Below, piece after piece: positions 49,712 to 60,821 of a stretch of 64,000 nt of DNA; the stretch's first letter is position 1, and every line of letters begins with the position of its first letter. The position numbers and the translations under genes are program-made. The notes beneath the pieces are model-generated. The model did no database searches. It was given only the letters and a program-made list of their open reading frames with translations, and was not told the DNA's origin. Source of the stretch: Ochotona curzoniae (Eukaryota > Chordata > Mammalia > Lagomorpha > Ochotonidae); assembly GCF_017591425.1 (NCBI RefSeq), contig NW_024464918.1:22224001-22288000 (forward strand), in the 5' to 3' direction.

Positions 49712-49992
49712 TGGGGGTTGGTGTGGTGGTATAGCATGTTGGTCCTCTCCCTGCAGTGCCAACATCCTGTAAATGTGCCGGTTCACATCCCAGCTGCTCC
49801 ACTTCCTACACAGTTCCCTGCTTGTGGTCTAGGAAGGCAGCAGAGGATAAAACAAGTCCTTGGGCCTCTGCACCCATGTGAGAGACCTATAAGGAGCACT
49901 TGGCTTCAGACTGGCCTAGCTTTAGCTGTTGTGGCTGTTCAAGGCTGTTCAAGGCGAGGACTCCAGCCACTAGGCTACTGCTCTGGGTCCTT
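49712..49992 (+). mobile_element. CSINE with inverted head (chimeric copy)
   Basis: 49712-49942 is a forward C repeat from 'ggggttggtgtggtggtata' to 'gctgttgtggctgttcaa'. The tail is missing; instead 49943-49992 is a reversed 5' head ('gaggactccagccactaggc' to 'ctctgggtcc'). A 10-bp direct repeat, ggctgttcaa, marks the junction (49933-49942 and 49943-49952). Confidence 0.75.
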
Positions 49993-51342
49993 GATTTCCG
50001 TTTTTATGTGTTACATTAAGCTGTTGTTTCTTCCCAGCTAATTTCCAGGCTTCTTGGTACCCTGGTCTTCATGGAGCAGCAGGTGATGGACCATATGGGT
50101 GGGCAGCAAGACTTCCCCTTAGTTCTGTTCTGAAATACTTCAGCAGGCGTGACACCCAGGTTTCTGACAAGTTGCAAGGAAGTCTGCAGAGTCTTGCATA
50201 TTTTCCCATTGACATTTCCCCCTCTTTCCCTTCTTACTCTTTGGAAGAATGTAAAGATTTATAAGTCCAGAAACATATCACCCTCAACCCAAGCCCTGCT
50301 TTCTCTGATTATGCTGTCACCAACTTTACCTGGAAAGTTTCAAGAGTCTACTATCTAATCTCTCTGCCTCTGTTCTCTCTCCAGAATGACTAAATCACTT
50401 CTACTGCTCTGTAATGACCAGACTAGCATCTTCTAGAAATGACAGCATCTTCCCTATTGCTCACTACAAAAACATTCCAACATTCTAAGCTGGGAATTCT
50501 ACATTTCCCACCATCTATAATGTCCATGAAATTCTTCTAGCTCTATATGGAGTGATGCTCCCCCTCCCCCAGAACAGTTACTGATTACTGTGTCTCAGCA
50601 TTAGCCATTTCCTTAGCTCAGGATATTTCTGTTCCACCCTCTAAGACATGCTACCTACTACTCAAGCATTAGGCCATTGGCCTCTTCTCAAGGGTCTTCC
50701 TCATTCAGTCATTCAGAAAGAAAATTTTCTTCTGTATTAGCTAGCATCTATTTATTTTGAAACCATTATAAGATAAGTTTAGCTGACCATGATAGATAGG
50801 CAACAGATTTTTTTTTTCCCTTGAAAATCTCACTTTAAAAAACTACTCAACTTATTGTTCCTACACATCATGTGGAAAAACTCTAATAATAGTAAATGAA
50901 TGAATGAATATGTGAATGGCTTAGTGCAATAATGCCTTGATATCTAATCCCGACTTCTGAGTTTAGCCATTGTATAATCATCTGCATTCATCTATTGGGT
51001 TTTTTTAAAGTGGAGGCTCTCAGCTCTCTGCAGTCACTAGACAGATCACTTCCTTTGACAACTATATCCTCTGTGGGCACAGCATCAGTGAGTGATGTGG
51101 AGGAGATGAAGATAGCCATGTAGGCAGACTGAGGCAAAAACAGCAGTCTAAGATGTGAAAGATGCGGAGCACTGATATGATCAGATTAGCCCTTTGGAAA
51201 AATCACTCTAGATTTATATGTGAAGTGGACAGGCGGAGAACCTGGAGACAGGAACGCCTCTGAAGGAAGCTCTTACAGCTACTTGGACTGGGAGTGGACA
51301 GCCGTTTGGCTCAGTCTGCCTGCCATTCTTTGTCAAACCATA
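49993..51342. other. Unassigned sequence upstream of the ATG exon
   Basis: Largely CT-rich and unique-looking, with poly-T runs at 50809-50818 and 51000-51006. The block 51090-51260 resembles an old reversed L2-like or similar mammalian repeat but I cannot name it securely. Confidence 0.4.
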
Positions 51343-51366
51343 ATTGTTGTCTCTGCCTCTTCTCAG
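51343..51366 (+). other. JAKMIP2: 3' splice site of the JAKMIP2 ATG exon
   Basis: A run of about 20 nearly all-pyrimidine bases ends in CAG at 51364-51366. It is the best acceptor just upstream of the start codon and makes the ATG exon an internal exon preceded by an intron. Confidence 0.75.
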
Positions 51367-51379
51367 GGTTTCCAGGACA

Positions 51380-51418
51380 ATGGTTGGGGAAACCTTCCCA
51401 AGGAGCACCCTGCAGTAG
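51380..51418 (+). promoter_or_regulatory. Upstream ORF 1 in the JAKMIP2 5' UTR
   Basis: ATG followed by 11 codons and TAG (peptide MVGETFPRSTLQ). The start context is strong, with A at -3 and G at +4. It is in the same frame as the main ORF but is closed by its own stop 97 nt before the main ATG. Confidence 0.6.
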
Positions 51419-51445
51419 ATGCTGAAACATCGCACCCCAGGATAA
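51419..51445 (+). promoter_or_regulatory. Upstream ORF 2 in the JAKMIP2 5' UTR
   Basis: ATG directly abuts the TAG of upstream ORF 1 (peptide MLKHRTPG, stop TAA at 51443-51445). The context is weak, with T at -3 and C at +4. It is also in frame with the main ORF. Confidence 0.5.
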
Positions 51446-51456
51446 GAATCAGTAAC

Positions 51457-51474
51457 ATGGCAGCCCCTGTTTGA
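51457..51474 (+). promoter_or_regulatory. Upstream ORF 3 in the JAKMIP2 5' UTR
   Basis: A minimal five-codon ORF (MAAPV, TGA at 51472-51474) with a strong start context, A at -3 and G at +4. It ends only 40 nt before the main ATG, a spacing usually too short for efficient reinitiation, so it would be expected to lower translation of the main frame. Confidence 0.55.
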
Positions 51475-51484
51475 AAGGAACTAA

Positions 51485-51826
<342 letters not shown>

Positions 51827-51929
51827 TAGAAAGTCAGGTGTTAAAATGGAGAGTGACAGCCACTCACAGCAGCAGCTCCCAACACTTAGTATGACCCTGA
51901 GCAGTTCCAGCCTTGTCCTTTGTAGTCCT

Positions 51930-52285
51930 CCTACAGAATTCAGAGCAACTCTTCTAAAATAGCAGGTTGCATCACTCTGTTGCTCCACACCCTGAGTGGT
52001 TTTTTTGTCTCTCTCATAGGCCTTTCCTGATATCACCTCCCGGTGTTGCCTCCAGCTCTTCTCTGACACTGCACTCCTGTGCCCATGCACTCTCACTCTC
52101 TGTCCCTTGCTCACTGTCTTACTCACAGCAGTTTATACATTTACTTATTCACTTGTTTTGTGCTGATCTTTCCCCAGTTAAGTGTAACTGTTATGAAAAC
52201 AGGGACTTGGTTTACTTAGCATCTCTACAGCCTAAACAATGTCCAGGACCTCTTGAACTCAATATACATTTGTTGAAAACATAGA
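51930..52285 (+). mobile_element. L2 3' region, forward
   Basis: 'gcatcactctgttgctccac', 'tctctgacactgcactcctg', 'gaaaacagggacttggttta' and 'caatatacatttgttgaaaa' follow L2 order to the very end of the element. Confidence 0.85.
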
Positions 52286-52299
52286 GATAGGAATGAAAA

Positions 52300-52450
52300 G
52301 TGATTTATTCCTTATGCCCTCGTTTCTTCCCTAATAAAATACTACCACTAAATTGTAGGATTGAGATGAGGTATGAATTAGAGAAGTTCGTGGAGTACTT
52401 ACAAGAATTAACTAAGAGCATTTATGTCAAGAGTTCAAAGTGCTCATTAG
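52300..52450 (+). mobile_element. Possible MIR fragment, forward
   Basis: 'gccctcgtttcttccctaat' and 'aggattgagatgaggtatga' resemble the MIR core and following block. Confidence 0.45.
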
Positions 52451-53129
52451 CACATAATAAACTATCGAAAACTTTTTAGTATTAGTATCTTTAGTATCTT
52501 AGTCTCTGGACTAAGGTCAGTTGTAGAAAAGCCTCCTTGTATTTCAAAGTCTCATTGCTTAAATGTATACATAAGCACATATCTCATCAGAAAAGTGGAA
52601 ATATCAGATAGGATCATGACTGGGAAAGCACATAGAAATATTCAAGAAGCAAGAGAAATTTTTACTCCCTGCCAACTGGTATGATTGTGCCACCATAAAG
52701 TTACCTTTCATCCAGTTAACTCTGTGTAGGAAGAAAATATTCTACATCAGTAATCAATAGCTCACATACCAACAGACATTTTTATTCTGTTTTATCTATG
52801 TCTTTTTCCTTGACATCACGATTAAATTTTAATCTCTTATTTCCTCCCAAATCTCATTTTGCTCATTTTAACAATAATAATAGATTTTGGATCTGCCAAA
52901 GCTCATTGCCTCTATCTCAACTACGCCTTCATGTTGGGAAAAAAAAAAAAGACCCCAATGCAAGTTTATGTAAGAAATGTTTTTGTTGAAGCCAAAGGGA
53001 ACATGATGTTAAAGAAAGCATTTTATTGGGAATCAAGATATCTGGGAGTTATTTGCCAGATGAAACTGAAGTGTCTGAATGTCTGTGTCTGGAATTCAGT
53101 TGACTGAATCTGCTTGTCCATTTATGTGA
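52451..53129. other. Unassigned intronic sequence
   Basis: No gene or strong repeat; an A-run at 52939-52950. Confidence 0.4.
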
Positions 53130-53310
53130 CTCTTAAGCATCACAGGGCAATAGACTAACCTAGAGGAGCTTATTAAAAATCTAACTTCAGGTAGGAAAGC
53201 TAGGGTGGGGACCAAGACTTATCATTTTAACAGAATGTCTGGGCATCTCAGCTCCTGGTGATGAGCATTCCTTTGTATGATTCCTTCTAGGACTGACAAT
53301 CTAGGAATAT
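53130..53310 (+). mobile_element. MER5A-like hAT fossil
   Basis: 'gaggagcttattaaaaatct', 'ggtggggaccaagacttatc' and 'ctcctggtgatgagcattcc' follow the MER5A family layout. Confidence 0.55.
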
Positions 53311-54109
53311 GGAATTGATTCTTGCTTGCCCTCAGACCATGTAGCATTTCGGGGTGGGGGGCATACTCCTTTAATTGGAGGAAGGACAGGATGACAAACT
53401 GCATTCACAAGAAGAGGTTTATCAGGTCAGAAGCTGGGAACTGTATGTCACTGCTGCTTTACACAGAATACATTCATGAGCTAGCAATGTGGCAGAGGGC
53501 CCCAAGGATCCCACCACTGCCAATTCCCCATACAATGGAACCTTTGAAAACGGGAAACGCTCACTCTCCCACCAGGCTCCCTGTTGATCTAGGGTGCGGG
53601 CAGGCTGCTCGGTAGTAACTGCCCCCTTTCTCTAACAAGAGACTGGCAACTTGCATTTTAGAGAAGAGCACACTGCCTTGCCCTCCCTCTGGGGCTGCCC
53701 CTACTTGCCTTCCTCTCCGTGACAGTTCATTATGATCCTGGGAGCTCAAACAAAGCCTCGCCACCTGTCGGTTGTCTTCCCCAAAGAGCAAGGCGAGTGG
53801 CAAGGGTAAATAGATCGTAAAGCAGTTTTATTATAAATAAATATGAGTTTGCTTTGGAAGGGCTAGCTTTTAGGAGAGTGTAAAGAAGGCCAAAATGTAA
53901 TTTTTACACTCTTGGTTTTGATCTGAGTCTCTGATGATAAAAAAATGACAATTCAGCTACTAGAGAGTGGACAAGGTAAAGAATAGAAACTGTTAGGGGG
54001 CAATAAGGCATTACTTATTTTTCTAGCAGCATAAATAATCCTGTTGCCATTTACAAAACATCCAGTGTGTATTTAAAGTCGAGCCGTGAGTGCTTTGGGT
54101 TGAGTATAT
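53311..54109. other. Unassigned intronic sequence
   Basis: Moderately GC-rich at 53450-53800 then AT-rich. No gene recognised. Confidence 0.4.
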
Positions 54110-54178
54110 AAATAGCTACAACTTATTGAAAGTTTACTGTTTGTCACACAGTGCATAAAGTACATTTAATCCTGCCCC
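54110..54178 (-). mobile_element. MIR fragment, reverse
   Basis: 'actgtttgtcacacagtgca' followed by 'tacatttaatcctg' fits reversed MIR. Confidence 0.5.
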
Positions 54179-54310
54179 AGTCTCAGCTCTCCCACTTGGT
54201 GTGAGGATTCTGAGCAAATTTTTGAACTGAATTAACTTATATGACTGCCTGTAAATATTTCCCCATCAAACCTGTGGCTTAAGTACTGTTATAGCACTTA
54301 CCGATATAGG
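54179..54310 (+). mobile_element. MIR fragment, forward
   Basis: 'ctcagctctcccacttggtg' and 'gtgaggattctgagcaaatt' fit the 5' half of MIR. Confidence 0.45.
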
Positions 54311-56504
54311 ATATGTAGGTTTGGTCAGAAAAAAAGATTTCTATCCAAAGTCTATCTTTGTTTTGGATCAGCACTCTGAGCTATGAAATCTATATTTTCC
54401 TCTGTTTGTCGCGCCTGTGGACTCTATATGAACACACCAATGATTGTCATAAGATGAGAAATCCTCCCACTGGATTCCCCACAGCTCTCTATTCTTCTAC
54501 AGAGATAAGACAGGGTTGCAATGCACAGTGTGGGAGTAGTGACTGAGAAGGGAAAGGACAGGATTCAGAGGATAGAGGCATCAGGGCTGCAGGCCTAGGT
54601 GGCAAAGTGCAGAAGGAATCAGAGCTGCCACCCTGCATTTGAAAGTACTTTCCCCACTGAGCCTAACACTGGTCATTGCTGGGATATGACTTCACTGAGG
54701 AAGGCAAGGAGGTGACAACTGTTGTAACTCATTTGCTCCCAGTGACACTGAGTGGATGAGCCAAAATGACAACTCTTGGTCTTCTGTTAAGATGTGGTGA
54801 TTATCAAGATAATCACGAGCGTCTTATTCCCCTCCCCTCTGTTGCCTTGGAGCACTCTCAGGAAGCTAGCCATCCCATCTGCTCTATCCCTGAGTAACTG
54901 TTTCTGGAGCCTTCCAGGTCAGGCGCCCACTGGGACTTGGATATTTCTTGCTGTCTGTACTGTGAGTTCTGTTTGGGGAAAGTGTAAGTAGGTGAAAGCA
55001 AGAAATGAAAAAGTATAATGCTTAGTGCTTCCCCAGGTGTGTAAGCCTCTTGGGAGCAACCCCCTAAAAGGGCAGCTGTTTCCTCTTTCACATCTCCTGT
55101 GCATGCGTTCCTTTGTCCCCATGAAGATTCCTGCCAGCTTACTGTGAGTTTAGATCTCCAAGAAGCAGATAATCCATGCAAAAGCTCGTGTTAGTTGGTC
55201 TTGCCTTGATAACCTTTCAGTCCCTTCCTAATCTTTGACTGGGCTGTCCAGTCTGTCAACCTGGCTCTCTAAGATCATGTGGAAGCTTAAGTCACAGCTA
55301 TCTTTTATCTCAGCAGAATTTACCAAAGTGTTTTCCAAAGGCCACACTAAGTTTAGGATGGATAGAAGAGAAAGAGGTCTTTATAAAGTAGTCATGAATT
55401 CTTTCTTGTGTCATATTGTAACATTTCCCAGCAGGCTTCAGTTTTGCTAATGATATTTCCTTTTTTTTTTTTTTTAATAAAACCTCCTGGGTAGAAGGGA
55501 TCTGGGAGCTCTTCATTCAAATCTGCTTAATGTGCCAGTGTCCCACGCTACACCCTACATTTTGTGCCTGCATGTACTCCAGGCATTTCCAAAATCAGAT
55601 GCTTCTAATTCTAGGAAGCTGGGTAACTCTTATGAAAACTCAGTTTTCTCTTTGAACATGTCTTTTAATCAGGAAAAGAATTGTTGCTTTTAGTGGTGTA
55701 ATGCTAATGTGAGTGTTTTCATGATAATAGGGTTCAGAAGTCGCTTCTCATCCAAGAGGGATATGTCTGTCTTAAGACCTTCATGGATGCCTGAAACCAG
55801 ATGGGGCCAAGCACTATCTGTACATGAGCTTCTTCTTATGCATACCTAACCAGGAGAAAATTTAATTTACAAATTAATCACACTAAGAAATTAACAATAA
55901 CTAACAAACTAGATCATGAGCAATATAATAAAAATTACAGGGATTTTTCCTCTTAAAAGTTCTTACTGTATTGTGGGCTGAAACAACTTCAACTTAAAAT
56001 TTTGTTCTTTCATTTTTAAGTCAAGAACTTTAACCGTTTCAATTGAAGGAAGTACCTTCTGGCTTGTTTGTTGTATCCAGATTGTCAACATCTCTACCTT
56101 TGGGCTTCGGAAGCATGGTTAGGTCAACTAGGAGTTATGAGCATAAGCAGCGATACAGCATGTGATCCTCAAGAAGGACAGTGAGTGATTAATGGTCAGG
56201 CTAAGTACACAGCACGGATATACTGGACAAAGGAATGATTCATATGCTGAGCAAAACAGAGCTGGTTGGCATTAGATTTCATCATGCTATTTGAAAGAGT
56301 ATGCAACTAGACATATGAATTATTTCTGAAATTTTCCATGAAATAATCTTGGATCAAAGTTTCCTAGGCTACTGAAAGTGTGGATAAGAAGGCGTACTAT
56401 ACTTATATTTATGCTGTTGGTGGTATTAATATAATACTATATTAATATTGTATAATGTCATGTTGGCATATTAAATATTCATCAATATTAATAATATACC
56501 AGGT
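54311..56504. other. Unassigned intronic sequence
   Basis: About 2.2 kb with a poly-T/A run at 55461-55475 and an AT-rich section at 56395-56500. No coding exon or confident repeat. Confidence 0.4.
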
Positions 56505-56705
56505 ATTAATAGTTATTGATTTACCATGTGTTCCAGCTTCTGTAAAAGGCAATATGATCCATTGTCTGAGTCCTCAAAAAGTATGTCTAAGAATGGTATC
56601 ACCAGCCCTAGTTTGCAGTAGGAGAAAACTGGAACAATTTGCAAAAGCTTTCAAAGCAAATAGAGAGATTTGACACTGACCCAGAGCTGACTCCTGGTCC
56701 ACACT
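56505..56705 (-). mobile_element. MIR, reverse
   Basis: 'ttaccatgtgttccagcttc' then 'agtaggagaaaactggaaca' then 'ctgacccagagctgactcct' fits reversed MIR, 5' end at the right. Confidence 0.6.
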
Positions 56706-56952
56706 AGATTTCAGTCAGGCCCAATTGACCAGGTACATCTTCGGTATAGACTGTTCTTTACTTTTCTCATCTGAAATGTGATTAAATAACTTACACCCAT
56801 GTGATAGAGGTGCCCCAAATTTTCAATTTACTGATATACAAAAAAACCCTGCTTAAATATGTTTTTAACTCCTAATAGCCCTTTACAAGTAATATTCTGC
56901 GATGAAGTTGAAATTTCTTCCCCACGAAACATCTTTGTGAATCAAAATTGAT

Positions 56953-57275
56953 TTCCTCGGAGTGGTGCCATGGCTCAACAGGCTAATCCTCCAACTTGTG
57001 TCATAAGCATCCCAGATGGGTCAAGGTTCATACCCCATCTTGCTCTGCTTCCCATCCAGCTTCCTACTATGGCTTGGGAAAGCAGTGGAGGATGGCCCAA
57101 GTCCTTGGGATCTTGTACCCTAATGGGAGACCTGAGAGAGGCTCCCAATTCCTGACTTTGGCCAAGCTCATCTCTAGCCACTGTTGCCATTTGGGAAATG
57201 AACCAACAAATGGTTCTGTCTCTCCTTCTCTCTGCAAAGCTGCATTTGCAATAAAAATAAAAGTTTTTTTTTTAA
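56953..57275 (+). mobile_element. CSINE, forward, full length
   Basis: 'ctcggagtggtgccatggct' head, 'aggatggcccaagtccttgg', 'cctgagagaggctcccaatt' and tail 'tgcatttgcaataaaaataa'. It faces the reversed copy at 57356. Confidence 0.93.
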
Positions 57276-57355
57276 AGTACAGCTTTTTTGCTACACAAAT
57301 TTTCTGTTTCAGAGCACTGTCATTTTCGTTTTCAGAAGCAGCTCCTCATATTTTC

Positions 57356-57694
57356 TTTTTTTTTTTTAAGATTTATTTATTTTTACTGGAAAGGTGGATA
57401 TACAGAGAGGACGAGAGACAGAGAGGACGATCTTCTGTCCGATGATTCACTCCCCAAGAGGCCGCAAATGGCTGGAGCTGAGCCAACCTGAAGCCAGAAG
57501 CCAGGAGCTCTTCCGGGTCTCCCACATGGGTGCAGGGTCCCAAAGCTTTGGGCCGTTCTCAACTGCTTTCCCAGGCCACAAGCAGGGAGCTGGATGGGAA
57601 GCAGGGCTGCCAGGATTAAAACCAGCGCCCATATGGGATCCTGGGCGGCGCGTGCAAGGCCAGACTTTAACCACTATGCTATTGCGCCGAGCCC
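57356..57694 (-). mobile_element. CSINE, reverse, full length, young
   Basis: Poly-T start, 'gatatacagagaggacgaga', 'ccaggccacaagcagggagc' and the head complement 'attgcgccgagccc'. The exact duplication ctcctcatattttc lies at 57342-57355 and 57697-57710. Confidence 0.97.
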
Positions 57695-57710
57695 AACTCC
57701 TCATATTTTC

Positions 57711-58654
57711 ATGCCTTCATTTTAAAATGTAAAACATTTATTTCCTCAGTGACACAATCTTCACTGTAAATAATTTTTAAAAAGGTGATTTCAGTATAAC
57801 AAATGTTATTGGCTCTTTCCTTATCCAAATTTCAGTCATCACCTTTGGATTCCCCTTCATCGTGAAGCACTTCTCCCAAGCACTAAAAACAAAAGTCATC
57901 CCTAGAAATCCTGACAAAGTGCCAGTTCCCATGGCAACCCAAATAAGTGGACATGAGAAATGTTGGATTTCATTCAAGTCCTTTTTCTTTTCTTTGGTTT
58001 CTATGGATCCTTTTAAGGGTAGCCAAGAAGGCTACCCTTGTGTTTATATTTGTTTTTGTCTTCAGGCTAAACTTTGCTTTCTGTGTTCATGCATTTTTTT
58101 AGTTTTTTCTCTTTTTGTTAATATCCCCTCAAGTGTACATAGAAAAGACTAGTGTCTATAATTTGAAATGACAGAATGAAAGAGAAATACAGTGCACTGC
58201 AGAGAGTTTGACAGGTATTTTCAATCCCGTGTCCCTTAACCATTTCCAGGAGTAGTATTGCCTTACTTTTCAGAGTACTTTAGAGTTCAAGGTACTTTCA
58301 CGGACATTATGTAAGGGAACTTTTAAGAAAATCCCACTACAGCATTTTTCAGCAACTTTCTTAGAAGTAGCCAAATCAAGAAATATAAATGCAAACCTCA
58401 AATTTCTCACTCTTTTTATTGTTACTACAATTTTTGTTGTTAGGAATAATTGCTAAAACTTCCCTCAATGATTTACAGTAGACTGTAATCGTGGTGGTGT
58501 TCCAAATGCCTGACATAGCTAGTATCTACTGTACTTAAAGCTAAGTCCTTATCATTTGAGCCCAAGTAACTTTCCCATTGTCTTAGATGGGAAAAAATAA
58601 ATAACAAGTTGCTTAATCTTTACATAATAAGGCTCAAAATGGTACTCTCCAGGA
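57711..58654. other. Unassigned intronic sequence
   Basis: No gene or confident repeat. Confidence 0.4.
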
Positions 58655-58874
58655 CAGGAGTTAGCAAACTTTTTTCCGACTAGAGAAAGATAGTACATAT
58701 TTTAAGCTTTTTGAGCCAGATAGTCTCTATAAAATTACTCAACTCCGGTTTACATCAGAACAGTGATGAACAACCTATGAGTGTGACTATGTTCTAATGA
58801 ACTATTCATTAAAATAGGGAGAAGGAGAGATTTTTTTTTTTTTTTATCAATGGACTGTAGTTTTTCCATCTCTG
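58655..58874 (+). mobile_element. MER3-like hAT fossil
   Basis: 'caggagttagcaaacttttt', 'tagtacatattttaagcttt', 'aaaattactcaactccggtt' and the end 'actgtagtttttccatctct' follow the mammalian hAT MITE whose consensus begins 'caggggtcagcaaact'. A 17-base T run interrupts it at 58831-58847. I give the MER3 name from memory. Confidence 0.7.
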
Positions 58875-59159
58875 GCCCACAGGATACCCACCTGCATTTA
58901 CAGTAGAGCAATGGAAAACTCAAGGTTGCCCCTACTGGTGCATCAAAGGAAAACACCAAGAGGCGAACCTGGGAGCCTTGTATGTTAGTAGATGTTTCTT
59001 TTTTTGTAGTTTTATACAGTAAATTAGAGGTTGCTCTGGTAACTGTGAATGACTAGGCTCCCTAAACTATGAAACAGGAGATATTATTCTTTTTTCTGTT
59101 CATGGGTTGTCCAGGAAAACATACTGACTTACACCCTTCAAGCTACATACCTTGTAGCT

Positions 59160-59500
59160 GCCTATTACATGCTGTGTTGGCAAGCGCCAGGTCCATAAAC
59201 ATAAACAAGACTCTTTGGTGGCCTTTTAGGAGCTTTCAGTCTGGACTAGAGTAGAAGGGGAGTTCATGAGAACAAAAAAGTGAGCCAACAAGAGTATGGT
59301 CCAAAAAAAAAAAAATTGGGATGGATTAGCGAAGAGATGTTACCAAATTGCACTGAGAAGACAGACCAGAGAAATAAACTCTGTAGGGCAGTGAGGGTGA
59401 CAAAACAGAAAGGTATGACATCTAGTTTATCAATAAGACATGATAGTATGCCGAGAAGAGCTGAAGGAGGGGCAGTTCAGAAGAAGAAATTCTAGAATAC
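59160..59500 (-). mobile_element. L2 3' region, reverse
   Basis: 'catgctgtgttggcaagcgc', 'taaacataaacaagactctt' and 'ttttaggagctttcagtctg' form the reversed L2 end. Confidence 0.55.
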
Positions 59501-59854
59501 AAAAACATTGTTAAAGAACAGCTGAATCCGTTACCTCTGTGGTAGAGGACAGGTGAGGGAGGGGAGAAGAGAGTGAAAAGGGGGAGTTGAAAGTGCAAGC
59601 ACGCTTCTGAGAAACAGACGAGATGCTGAAAGGAGACTGGAAATGCAGAGATTTCATTCCACAGGAGATGGAATACTGGGTGGTTTTTGAGCAGGTACAT
59701 ATGTAAGACCAGAGCTGGGCTTTACCGAGAGGATTATCACCAGCAGTGTGTGGGAAGTTAATTTTACTAAATGAACCTCTCAGGACACAAAAGCAATGCT
59801 GCACAAGAGAAATATGAACCATGAGTGTAATCCATGTATGAATTCAGTTTATGT
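59501..59854. other. Unassigned purine-rich sequence
   Basis: The GA-rich character gives long open frames on the minus strand without recognisable domains. Confidence 0.4.
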
Positions 59855-60112
59855 ATTTTCATTTTATTTGAAAGGCAGACAGATCATCCATTCATTGGCT
59901 CACCATCCAAACACGTGCAAATGACAGGTCTGTACCAGACTGAACCTAGGAATCAGGAACTCCACCCAGGTGGGAGACCTGGGCAGCAGGGATCAAAGAT
60001 TTTGAGTTGCCTCCCAGCTCCTGCAGTTACAGAAGGCTAGACTGAAAGCAGCTAGACTGAAAGCAGCGGAGCACAGACTCCGACTAGGCATTGTGATATG
60101 CCAAACACCCTT
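59855..60112 (-). mobile_element. CSINE, reverse, with a 15-bp internal tandem duplication
   Basis: 'tttatttgaaaggcagacag', 'ggctcaccatccaaacacgt', 'caggtgggagacctgggcag' and head 'gcattgtgatatgccaaaca'. The unit gctagactgaaagca is repeated exactly at 60036-60050 and 60051-60065. Confidence 0.82.
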
Positions 60113-60114
60113 TC

Positions 60115-60225
60115 CATATTTTACATTCTCACCTCACAGTAAGTCTTCAACATCTGTATTGTACTTTACACTTACAGAAAATCTTGATTCAAACTGAGGA
60201 TAATCAAAGTGTGCAGTGTGGTAGT
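60115..60225 (-). mobile_element. MIR fragment, reverse
   Basis: 'acattctcacctcacagtaa' and 'cttgattcaaactgaggata' fit reversed MIR loosely. Confidence 0.4.
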
Positions 60226-60818
60226 ACCTGCCTATGGGCTGGCACAGCTCTAGAGCAAGCGACAGGATGGTCATCAGGAGACGAGAGGTCAATCATGTGA
60301 GGGAGCCTGGCTGCTACCTCACGCTCTGAGCTCCTTTAGAATAACCTTGACAGGGATAATGATATTTGCAGACTGCTATGTGGACTTGGAAAATATTATT
60401 CTGGCTAAAGGTAGGTAACCCACTATGGTAAGTAAAATGTGAGACATTTTACATGGTAATTACAGTGGTTTCAATGGAGCGTTTGAATCTTAATTTCTAT
60501 TTTCAGCTAAAAGGACTCAAGTATTTTCCCTGTTTATTTCCAGTTTCTCTGTCTTTCCTTGTCTCTGTCTCCCTCCTTCTTTCCATTCCTCCCTCTCTCT
60601 GTGTTAGTATATGTGAGAGAGAAGAGACCACAAGGACATAGAGTGAGACAGAGAGCAGAGGTGAAGCAGAAGGAGGGTGGGGGAACGATAGAACAGAAAG
60701 ACTGGCAGCATTTGTGCTTTGTAACACTAGGGACTCACCCCAATCTACTGCATCCTTTATTACATAGATGACTCCAAGGAGCAGCAGGGATTTTTTTTTC
60801 CTTTTTTTTTCTTTTGAC
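60226..60818. other. Unassigned sequence with CT-rich then GA-rich low complexity
   Basis: 60545-60600 is pyrimidine-rich and 60612-60690 purine-rich. No gene recognised. Confidence 0.4.
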
Positions 60819-60821
60819 GTG

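Larger units (their letters stand above)
1..51366 (+). other. JAKMIP2: Presumed upstream JAKMIP2 intron (sense strand)
   Basis: No coding exon of any gene was recognised here on either strand, and the segment ends at a good acceptor. In mammals JAKMIP2 has a distant noncoding first exon, so this is interpreted as intron 1 (partial). It could also contain intergenic sequence if the promoter lies inside; no CpG island was seen that would mark one. Confidence 0.6.

Noticed and set aside
49266..49802. 178-codon minus-strand frame
   Set aside because: It runs through a young CSINE and adjoining L1 sequence; several other listed frames share the same SINE-derived peptide.
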